Positions 1 to 6,047 of a stretch of 28,732 nt of DNA are shown piece after piece. Under the pieces are notes generated by a model. The model did not search any database. It saw only the letters and a program-made list of their open reading frames with translations, and was not told the DNA's origin. Position 1 is the stretch's first letter. Each line of letters begins with the position of its first letter. The stretch is from an uncultured Lachnospiraceae bacterium (lineage in GTDB: Bacteria > Bacillota > Clostridia > Lachnospirales > Lachnospiraceae): contig CAJURH010000028.1 in the NCBI GenBank assembly GCA_910588775.1, forward strand, positions 1 through 28,732, written 5' to 3'. The position numbers and the translations under genes were made by a program.

Positions 1-26
1 AGGGCGATTACCTTACATTTAGACAT
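1..26 (-). CDS. 5' end of a possible ParA-like protein (partial)
   Basis: Only the first eight codons are inside the window, reading MSKCKVIA on the minus strand, with a strong AGGAAAGGAGG ribosome binding site at 36-46. A GTG at 27-29 directly before the ATG is an alternative start. The opening MSKxKVIA is typical of ParA/Soj-type ATPases carried by clostridial plasmids and conjugative elements, where the Walker A motif follows directly. The motif itself lies outside the window, so the family call is a guess, while the presence of a gene start is well supported by the ribosome site. Confidence 0.4.
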
Positions 27-56
27 CACGGTTTACCTCCTTTCCTGAAAAATTCA

Positions 57-87
57 ATAGCCACTCTGCATAAGACAGAATGGCTAT
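57..87 (-). other. Hairpin in the leader of the partial left-edge gene
   Basis: ATAGCCA at 57-63 pairs with TGGCTAT at 81-87, and four further pairs form inside after one mismatch. It sits 30 bases upstream of the left-edge gene start. It may be a second terminator of the 162-821 gene or an operator or attenuator of the left-edge gene. The ten bases GGCTATGTAT at 82-91 recur at 141-150 beside the next hairpin. Confidence 0.45.
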
Positions 88-104
88 GTATGGGTTTTGG
101 ACAA

Positions 105-142
105 TAAAAAACCGACTGATTCTCGTTTTGAAAATCAATCGG
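105..142 (-). terminator. Rho-independent terminator of the SIR2-like gene
   Basis: CCGACTGATT (112-121) pairs with AATCAATCGG (133-142) with one mismatch. Read on the minus strand the hairpin is followed by a run of six T. It lies about 20 bases past the stop codon of the 162-821 gene and fits a terminator for it. Confidence 0.8.
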
Positions 143-161
143 CTATGTATATGAAAACTCC

Positions 162-821
162 TTACTTTCTTGAATACTGCTCTTTTAAATTATTTAACTT
201 ATCCACTAATTTTCTTGCCCTTTCAACATAATCTCCCATTATGTGCGTATCTTCATATATATGACGAGCCTCAATTAACAATTCATAACTACTCATCCTC
301 CGTTTTTTAGCTACTAATTCATTATTTAAATAGCCTTCATTAAATCTATAAAAGTCAGAATTTACTGCTTCATATCCTAATACAACTGCTTCTCCCAAAT
401 AAAAATCTTTTTCCGCAATATCTTCTTTTTTATAAATCATACAGCTTATAAGTGCTGTTGTCAGAGCTGCCTTTGATGCATATGGCCAACTAAACTTTAA
501 AAAATCTTTTTGAAGTTCGCCTAATTTTACACTAGTAAAATATTTCTCAAAAAAATCATTTTTTATATCATCAGTGAGATTATAAAATAATTTAGCTGTC
601 TCATTAAAATCGCAATCCTCTATCTCATCTAATTGTAAATCGCTACAATTTTGTAATAAGATTTCTTTCATTAATACAGTAGCTTTATCTCCTGAAGGTA
701 CCACGCCACCATATGCCTTACTATTCATAGAAAAGCCTGCACCAAACACTGGGATTAAATTTCTTTCTTTTATTAGAGTTGCTATTCTCTCTATTACATC
801 ATTTTGTAAAATAATATCCAT
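162..821 (-). CDS. SIR2-like domain protein, internally shortened
   Basis: The N-terminal 114 residues look like the start of the SIR2-like domains found in anti-phage defence proteins: a short helix, then IPVFGAGFS (residues 23-31) as the NAD-binding glycine motif, and a later FLKFSWPY segment. In such domains WPY is normally followed at once by a T-x-N-x-D segment that binds NAD. Here the frame runs into unrelated helical sequence (ASKAALTT onward) to the end at residue 219, and no catalytic Asn or His motif is seen. An in-frame deletion or a swap of the C-terminus is likely. The start at 821 (MDIILQ) is preferred over the ATG at 833, because GGAGG lies five bases before it and nothing precedes the earlier ATG. 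The gene is AT-rich, stands alone and has its own terminator. If translated, NADase activity is doubtful. Confidence 0.55.
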   Translation of the reverse strand: MDIILQNDVIERIATLIKERNLIPVFGAGFSMNSKAYGGVVPSGDKATVLMKEILLQNCSDLQLDEIEDCDFNETAKLFYNLTDDIKNDFFEKYFTSVKLGELQKDFLKFSWPYASKAALTTALISCMIYKKEDIAEKDFYLGEAVVLGYEAVNSDFYRFNEGYLNNELVAKKRRMSSYELLIEARHIYEDTHIMGDYVERARKLVDKLNNLKEQYSRK

Positions 822-860
822 CTTTTCCTCCATTAAATTTACTAGGTATACATTTATCCA

Positions 861-990
861 TTTAGTATTATCCCGTCCCTTACACGAATCCAGGTCACAA
901 ACTCCCCCGTCCGCCTAGTGTTATTTCGTCCATAATCCCCCATCTTGTCCACAAAATACAGTACAATCAATACTAAATAACACTAAATAA
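861..990. repeat. Cluster of short direct and inverted repeats at the element end
   Basis: Two direct copies of a degenerate 18-base unit occur at 861-878 and 914-931 (core TAGT-R-TTAT then CGTCC; 13 of 18 bases agree). An 11-base piece of the second copy, TAGTGTTATTT (916-926), recurs inverted at 975-985. ACTAAATAA is also repeated directly at 972-980 and 982-990. The cluster fills the gap between the SIR2-like gene and the truncated uvrB. Arm-type recombinase sites or partition-protein sites would look like this, but that role is inferred from position alone. No gene is visible in 822-1014. Confidence 0.45.
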
Positions 991-1014
991 TGCGGTTTTC
1001 ACCCTGTCCCCAAA

Positions 1015-1287
1015 TTAACTCACGAAATATTCCACCGCATTATTTGGAAAAAAATCCTTAAATTCCCCATATAATTGGGCCGCCAATGTCTTATTATGGG
1101 CGATAATCAACGTTGGCTTATTCAACTCCTGAATAATATTGGCCATCGTAAAGGTTTTTCCAGAACCTGTAACTCCCAAAAGAGTCTGGAACTGGTTGCC
1201 TTCCTGAAAACCTTTTACCAATTCCTTGATTGCCTGTGGCTGGTCGCCGGTGGGCTGGTACTGCGATACCAATTCAAAATGACCCAC
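1015..1287 (-). pseudogene. uvrB: uvrB, 5' fragment (excinuclease ABC subunit B), interrupted
   Basis: The frame encodes the first 90 residues of UvrB, the damage-recognition helicase of nucleotide excision repair: the FELVSQYQPTGDQPQAI start, the Walker A motif GVTGSGKT, and then AHNKTLAAQLYGEFK and FFPNNAVEYFVS. In intact UvrB, YFVS is followed by YYDYYQP and roughly 560 more residues. Here the Tyr codon after FVS is replaced by TAA, and sequence identity ends at base 1015. The start is GTG at 1287 with GGAGGAAG a few bases upstream; the ATG at 1350 adds residues not found in UvrB. The remainder may lie beyond the left edge, on the far side of an insertion, or be lost. If no second copy exists, excision repair would be impaired. 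Confidence 0.85.
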
Positions 1288-1571
1288 AAAAACTTCCTCC
1301 TTTATTTTTATGAAACTATTCTCATCCTTCCTTATTTTCCCAATACGCATTCTTTCTTAAATGCAGCATTTTCCATGCATTTGAGCAAGTCCCCATCCAT
1401 GAAATCATATCTCCTGCCCCAGATTCTTATCCCATCTGCTCATCACTGATTTTGACGCTGCAGAATTTCCCGCCGCCCGCCGTCAGAAAAGAGCATATTA
1501 CCTTCCCATTTCCGGATCGTCCCAGCCAGTCATGGCGGTCGCCATTTCCATAAGAGTCACATGAAAAGACA

Positions 1572-1711
1572 TTAGGGAATAATGTCGGTAAAATCCAGAC
1601 CATCCGCCATCCGGATGTTGTCTTCCATATCGCGCTTAGTGACAATATGTTTTTCGTTGGTCTGCACATCTTTGATAAAAGGCATTCCCACGCATGTCCG
1701 GCTGTAAGCAT
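1572..1711 (-). pseudogene. Decayed fragment resembling an MttB-family methyltransferase
   Basis: One minus-strand frame reads VGMPFIKDVQTNEKHI, then TKRDMEDNIRMADGLDFTDIIP and a stop at 1572. This pattern (G-x-P, a D-x-x-T-x-E region, then an E-D-x-x-x-x-x-R-x-A-D-x-L stretch and a D-x-I-x-P end) resembles a middle segment of corrinoid-dependent trimethylamine methyltransferase (MttB) family proteins. The 285-base open frame over the same bases (1427-1711) reads in another phase and shows no family resemblance. Sequence from 1288 to 1571 on this strand contains only short disconnected pieces. Together 1288-1760 looks like a dead gene. The family call rests on about 45 residues and is weak. 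Confidence 0.35.
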
Positions 1712-1765
1712 TTCTCCCCCATTTAATCTAGCATCTGGGGTCAGTTGAAAGCGCCTATATAACTT

Positions 1766-1849
1766 TCACCCTGAGGAAAATATTATCTGTTCATGGTCAA
1801 TGGTCCCAACGATCAAACCAATTTTTTTGCCTTGTTCAAAAAACTTCAT
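1766..1849 (-). other. Possible small ORF, 27 residues
   Basis: A short frame beginning MKFFEQGKKIGLIVGT has a good ribosome binding site (AGGAAGGAAATCTCT before the ATG) and ends at a TGA. It is divergent from the STM4015-4011 operon and upstream of the decayed MttB-like segment. It may be the surviving start of that dead gene, or a real small peptide. I do not recognise it. Confidence 0.25.
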
Positions 1850-1936
1850 AGAGATTTCCTTCCTAGAATATTTAGAAACAAAAAACCGCTTTTCTACCAG
1901 TCAGTTCTTTATCCTTGAAATCTTCCCCTTAAGCCA

Positions 1937-1965
1937 TTGATTTAAAACAGAGTTGGCGGTATAAT
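1937..1965 (+). promoter_or_regulatory. Sigma-A-type promoter of the STM4015-4011 operon
   Basis: TTGATT (1937-1942) and a perfect TATAAT (1960-1965) are separated by 17 bases. The start codon follows 81 bases after the -10 box, and AGGAGG lies at 2036-2041. No clear operator is visible in the leader. Confidence 0.8.
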
Positions 1966-2046
1966 CACTTTATAAACAAAGCGCATGGCAATGTCTGCAC
2001 AGACGGACATATCTATTTCATATAGAAATATTTTCAGGAGGTTATC

Positions 2047-2907
2047 ATGGAAAAATCTAAGTTGTATGTATACGATTACGATGAATACGAGGAGAATGAC
2101 AAGGGGCCGGACACTATGGTCGCGGATATTCTGGCGGACCCAGAGTTTCCAGAGCTTGCCGAACTTCGAATCGGAAACTGGGGAGACTCCTGGGAGGATG
2201 GCTGTCAACCAATTCTGGATGGCATTGTGGCAAATTCCGAGAGATTTTCCCACATCCAGAAATTATTCGTCGGGGATATGGATTATGAAGAATGCGAAGT
2301 ATCCTGGATCGTGCAGGGAAATTATGACGGCCTGTGGGCCGCTCTGCCGCAGCTTAAAGAACTGACCATCAAAGGCTCCACAGATTTGACGCTGGGGAAT
2401 GTACGCCACGAAGGGCTGGAATCGCTGACCATCATCTGCGGAGGGCTTCCCGTCTCCGTCATTGAAGCCGTACAAAAGGCAAAACTCCCCAACCTGAAAA
2501 AATTGCTTCTCTACATTGGCAGTGACTACTACGGCTTCGACGGGGACAAGAACACCATCCAGACACTGCTTGAGCAGGCGGATTTTCCCAAACTAGAATA
2601 TCTTGGAATCACAGACAGCGAAATCCAGGACGATCTGACTGAAGTAACGCTGGCGAGTAAATTCATGGGACAGATACATACTCTGGATCTGTCTGCAGGA
2701 ACTTTAACAGACAAAGGCGGCGCGCTGCTTCTGGAAAAAATCCCCGCCTATCCCAATATAAAAACGCTGGATCTCCATTACAACTATCTGTCAGACGAAA
2801 TGATTCAGAAACTGGAAGAGCTCCCCGTGGAACTGGATGTATCCGAACAAAATGAACCCGAAAATTACCATGGCGACATCTGGATGAACGCCTTGTTGAC
2901 GGAATGA
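2047..2907 (+). CDS. STM4015 family leucine-rich-repeat protein
   Basis: This 286-residue protein has no signal peptide and is probably cytoplasmic. From about residue 45 it carries irregular leucine-rich repeats, for example FPELAELRIGNW, LPQLKELTIKG, LESLTIICGG, LPNLKKLLLYIG, FPKLEYLGIT and YPNIKTLDLHYN, with an acidic N-terminal 45 residues. LRR proteins of this size usually act as binding surfaces, so a substrate- or partner-recognition role in the cassette is plausible but not shown. It is the first gene of a five-gene set matching Salmonella STM4015-STM4011. AGGAGG six bases before the ATG marks the start, and its TGA overlaps the next ATG (ATGA), indicating translational coupling. The family assignment comes from sequence character plus gene order. 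Confidence 0.85.
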   Translation: MEKSKLYVYDYDEYEENDKGPDTMVADILADPEFPELAELRIGNWGDSWEDGCQPILDGIVANSERFSHIQKLFVGDMDYEECEVSWIVQGNYDGLWAALPQLKELTIKGSTDLTLGNVRHEGLESLTIICGGLPVSVIEAVQKAKLPNLKKLLLYIGSDYYGFDGDKNTIQTLLEQADFPKLEYLGITDSEIQDDLTEVTLASKFMGQIHTLDLSAGTLTDKGGALLLEKIPAYPNIKTLDLHYNYLSDEMIQKLEELPVELDVSEQNEPENYHGDIWMNALLTE

Positions 2908-3938
2908 TCCCTGTCATCCTTGTAGGAATCCCTGAAACCAAACGGGCGGTCTATTTTCAAAAAGCCGCCGCCCAGACCGGGGTTCCCTGCCTTTTATGGG
3001 ACTGGGCCCAGCGGCCATTTCGCTTTCCAACGGGAGGCTTTGTGAAAATAGACCCTCCTTTATGGGCTTCCTGCAATTTGGACGAGATGAATGTCTGCAT
3101 CCGGCGCTACCAAAAGGATCTGGCCGCCCTAGCCCGCCTGTCTGAAGAAAACGATTTCCAATTTCTCAACCATCCCAATGCCATCTGGGATTTATTGGAC
3201 AAGCGTCGCTGTAAAATGCGGCTTTTGCAGGCGGACCTGCCAATCACCGAACCTCTGACGGCTTTTGAGGAAGCGCCTCTTCTAGACGCGGAACAATTAA
3301 TGGCCAAAATGGCTGCCCGGCGAATTTTTCAGGTATTCATCAAACCTGTGTGCGGATCTGGAGCCGCTGGAGTGACTGCCTTCCGGTTCCAGCCAGGTAA
3401 AAGCAAAATGGCGCTCTACACCTGCGCCGTGCTGGAGACGTCATCTGGACAACTTGTGAACACCAAACGACTCAGACGTTTTTCACAAGCTAGACAGGTC
3501 TTTCCACTGCTGAATCACATCCTAAAGCTGGACTGTATCGTAGAACGCTGGTATGCCAAAACAGAATATCATGGATTATCCTACGACTTACGCGCCGTTA
3601 TGCAAGACGGTCATCTGGACTTCCTGTTAGCCCGGCTTTCCAAGGGACCCATTACCAATTTGCACTTGAACAACCAGTCGTTGTCCGCAACCGCGCTGAA
3701 CCTTTCACCCCCTGTATTGGATTCCATACTGGAATTGTGCCAGAAAGCCATGGACTGTTTCCCCGGACTGCGAAGCGCGGGTATTGACCTGCTGCTGGAA
3801 AAGAAAAGCCAAAAACCCAGAATTATCGAAATGAACGGCCAGGGGGACCTGATCCACCAGGACATTTACCAGGAAAACAGCATCTACCGCCATCAGATTG
3901 CGCTCTCCCAGCAGCCGAAAGAGGAAATGAAGAAATGA
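2904..3938 (+). CDS. STM4014 family ATP-grasp protein
   Basis: The 344-residue protein shows the ATP-grasp plan. An N-terminal domain of about 100 residues comes first. An ATP-binding lysine lies in FIKPVCGSGAAGV (K147), followed by an ERWY segment with E214 and by SYDLRAV with D228 and R230. A metal-binding end follows, with D295 in SAGIDLLLE and E309 and N311 in IIEMNGQGDL. ATP-grasp enzymes join a carboxylate, activated as acyl phosphate, to an amine or thiol, so a ligase step on the unknown substrate is the natural expectation. The substrate cannot be read from the sequence. The gene overlaps STM4015 by four bases and the next gene by four, so the three are coupled. No signal peptide is seen. 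Confidence 0.85.
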   Translation: MIPVILVGIPETKRAVYFQKAAAQTGVPCLLWDWAQRPFRFPTGGFVKIDPPLWASCNLDEMNVCIRRYQKDLAALARLSEENDFQFLNHPNAIWDLLDKRRCKMRLLQADLPITEPLTAFEEAPLLDAEQLMAKMAARRIFQVFIKPVCGSGAAGVTAFRFQPGKSKMALYTCAVLETSSGQLVNTKRLRRFSQARQVFPLLNHILKLDCIVERWYAKTEYHGLSYDLRAVMQDGHLDFLLARLSKGPITNLHLNNQSLSATALNLSPPVLDSILELCQKAMDCFPGLRSAGIDLLLEKKSQKPRIIEMNGQGDLIHQDIYQENSIYRHQIALSQQPKEEMKK

Positions 3939-4747
3939 ATGCCAATTCCATCCAAATGAACCAAGTGGTTGGCAGCCACGACATTTTATTTATCTGCCTG
4001 GACACCCTTCGGTACGACGTGGCCATTCAAGAGGAAGAAGCTGAAACCACGCCTGTTCTCAACCGATACGGCCCATGGCAGAAACGCCAAGCTCCGGGAA
4101 ACTTTACCTATCCATCCCACCATGCCATGTTCGCGGGATTTCTTCCATGTCCATTTGAAACCAAAAAGCTGGAGGACCGGGAACTCTTATTTTTCCCCTC
4201 CCACATCGGCCTGGGGCGCAAGGTTCCAAAAGGCGCTTACGGATTTTCCGGCGGCTCCATCATGGAAGGATTCGCGAGGGACGGCTATGACACCTGGTGC
4301 GTGGGCGGCGTTGCTTTTTTCGACAAACGTTCGGACATGGGGAAAGTGTTTCCCAGCTATTTTAAGAAGAGTTACTGGAACCCTTCCTTCGCCTGCCCGG
4401 TAAAAGACAGCACGAAAAACCAGGTGGATTTTATTTTAAAAAAAATTCCCAAAGCTTTAAAAGATGTACCCATATTCCTATATTTAAACGTGGACGCCAT
4501 CCATTATCCCAACCACTTCTACCTGGAGGGAGCCACTCAGGACAGCCTCCTCACCCACGCTGCCGCGCTGCGCTACGTGGACGGACAGCTTGGTCGCCTG
4601 CTGGACGGCTGGAAAGACGCACGGGGCGACACATTTGTCATTTGCTGCTCTGACCATGGAACTTGTTACGGTGAAGACGGCTGCTATTCCCACGGTATCA
4701 ACCATCCAATGGTAACCACTGTCCCTTACAAGCATTTTTTCTTATAG
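3935..4747 (+). CDS. STM4013 family sulfatase-fold hydrolase
   Basis: The 270-residue protein belongs to the alkaline phosphatase/sulfatase fold. FICLDTLRYD supplies metal-binding D23 and D28. NFTYPSHHAMFAGF is the active-site loop, with T58 where sulfatases carry the formylglycine Cys or Ser. CSDHG supplies D240 and H241, and YSHG supplies H253. A threonine in this place is typical of phospho-transferring members such as phosphoethanolamine transferases and lipoteichoic acid synthases, rather than sulfatases. Unlike those, this protein has no membrane segment or signal peptide and should act in the cytoplasm. It is about half the length of a classic sulfatase. It overlaps STM4014 by four bases. 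The reaction, hydrolysis or transfer of a phosphate-type group, is inferred. Confidence 0.82.
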   Translation: MNANSIQMNQVVGSHDILFICLDTLRYDVAIQEEEAETTPVLNRYGPWQKRQAPGNFTYPSHHAMFAGFLPCPFETKKLEDRELLFFPSHIGLGRKVPKGAYGFSGGSIMEGFARDGYDTWCVGGVAFFDKRSDMGKVFPSYFKKSYWNPSFACPVKDSTKNQVDFILKKIPKALKDVPIFLYLNVDAIHYPNHFYLEGATQDSLLTHAAALRYVDGQLGRLLDGWKDARGDTFVICCSDHGTCYGEDGCYSHGINHPMVTTVPYKHFFL

Positions 4748-4754
4748 GACCGCC

Positions 4755-6047
4755 ATGAACCCTTACCTCCAATACATGTACAGTTATCCGCATAAAACAG
4801 CATATGGGCCTTTGAAAAATACCACCCTTGCCCACCGGGCGCAGGAGCTTACAGGCGCAAATCACAGCCTCTATCTTCATCTGCCCTTTTGCCAGACAAA
4901 ATGTGGTTACTGCAATCTTTTCTCTGTCACTGGACAGAAAAGAAGTGACATAGACCGCTATCTGAACGCAGTGGAACGCCAGATTGGGCAATATGCAGAA
5001 ATCCTGGCTTCCTGCCGGACGGAATTTTCTGACTTCACCATAGGAGGAGGAACGCCGCTACTTCTGGACGAAAACCAGTTGGAACGGGCATTTCGGATGA
5101 TCCGTGGACGGCTACGCTTCCAACGGGAACTGGAAACCGTTGTGGAAACAGCGCCTAACCAGACAAAACGCGGCAAATTGGATCTGTTAAAACAATTTCA
5201 TGTCACCAGAATCAGCATGGGCGTGCAAAGTTTTTCCGACCGGGAGCTGCAAGCCCTTTGGCGCCGTCACAGCGCCCAGACAGCCAGGAAAGCGATAACT
5301 CTTTTGAAAGCGTATTCCTTTCCCTGCATAAACCTGGATTTTATTTATGGCATTCCGGGACAGACCGTGGAATCTCTGCTTAACACGTTGAGGGAAGCCA
5401 TAACTTTTGAGCCGGATGAATTGTTTTTATATCCCTTATACATTAAGCACGGGGCCGGACTGCAAAGACATTCCCAAGATGGTCTGGTTCTTCATCCAGA
5501 ATTGGCCTTTCTCCAATACCGGGAAGCCAGCCAATTCCTGCACGCGGAGGGTTTTCACCAGATTTCCATGCGTCGGTTCGTCCGCAAGAATTCTTATGGC
5601 GTTTCTGACTGCGGCTTTTCATCTTCCCTGGCCTTGGGCTGCGGCGGCCGCAGCTATCTGGGCAATCTTCACTTTTGTTCTCCTTACGCCATCACCCGGA
5701 CTTCCTGCCTAAAACAGATCCGCCAATACGAAACCACCGAAGATTTCACATCCATCGACTATGGCATTTTGCTCTCAAAAGATGAAGAGAAGCGTCGGTA
5801 TATCATCCGCCATCTGTTCATTTACCCCGGACTGCGCCTGGAAAGTTATCAGAAAAATTTCGGCTCCTCTGCGCTTCAGGATTTCCAGCTATTAAAAAAA
5901 TGGATGCAGGAAGGTTACTGCCATCTGGCCAACGATTTCCTGACCATGACCGAAGAGGGGCTGGGACTTTCCGACTATCTGGGACCCCAACTGATTTCCC
6001 CAAACATCCGCAAACGCATGAATGAATGGGAGGCGCTTTATGGATAG
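4755..6047 (+). CDS. STM4012 family radical SAM protein (HemN-like)
   Basis: The 430-residue protein resembles oxygen-independent coproporphyrinogen III oxidase (HemN). It has LYLHLPFCQTKCGYC with the cluster cysteines C46, C50 and C53, IGGGTP (about 96-101) for SAM binding, the ETAPNQ and ISMGVQSFSD segments, and a NLDFIYGIPGQT strand. The C-terminal part is a winged-helix-like region ending in FLTMTEEGLGLSDYLG. The HemN fold uses SAM radicals or transfers methyl-type groups on varied substrates, and in this cassette the role is not haem synthesis. It follows STM4013 after seven bases, with only a weak AGGA ribosome site, so coupling to the upstream gene is likely. Its last eight bases overlap the start of the next radical SAM gene. 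Confidence 0.87.
   Translation: MNPYLQYMYSYPHKTAYGPLKNTTLAHRAQELTGANHSLYLHLPFCQTKCGYCNLFSVTGQKRSDIDRYLNAVERQIGQYAEILASCRTEFSDFTIGGGTPLLLDENQLERAFRMIRGRLRFQRELETVVETAPNQTKRGKLDLLKQFHVTRISMGVQSFSDRELQALWRRHSAQTARKAITLLKAYSFPCINLDFIYGIPGQTVESLLNTLREAITFEPDELFLYPLYIKHGAGLQRHSQDGLVLHPELAFLQYREASQFLHAEGFHQISMRRFVRKNSYGVSDCGFSSSLALGCGGRSYLGNLHFCSPYAITRTSCLKQIRQYETTEDFTSIDYGILLSKDEEKRRYIIRHLFIYPGLRLESYQKNFGSSALQDFQLLKKWMQEGYCHLANDFLTMTEEGLGLSDYLGPQLISPNIRKRMNEWEALYG

Larger units (their letters stand above)
1..1014. mobile_element. Probable end of an integrated element
   Basis: This segment is visibly richer in A and T than the region to its right. It contains a possible ParA-like gene start, a SIR2-like gene remnant and a cluster of short repeats, and it ends exactly where the uvrB reading frame is cut at base 1015. 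No integrase, transposase or terminal inverted repeat is visible in the part shown, so the class of element is unknown. That it is mobile DNA is inferred from composition, the broken host gene and the ParA-like start. A simple deletion or rearrangement could give the same junction. Confidence 0.4.

Noticed and set aside
1288..1350. Longer uvrB start at 1350
   Set aside because: The extra 21 residues do not belong to UvrB, and the GTG at 1287 has a good ribosome site and matches the family's start.
1075..1449. Plus-strand frame of 124 codons over uvrB
   Set aside because: It is antisense to the uvrB fragment and has no family resemblance.
1985..2365. Plus-strand frame of 126 codons starting before the LRR gene, considered as a possible precursor peptide for the cassette
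   Set aside because: It overlaps the STM4015 gene in another frame, lacks a ribosome binding site and shows no peptide-like layout.
6022..6039. Earlier ATG for the STM4011-HAD gene
   Set aside because: No ribosome site precedes it, while GGGAGG lies six bases before the ATG at 6040.
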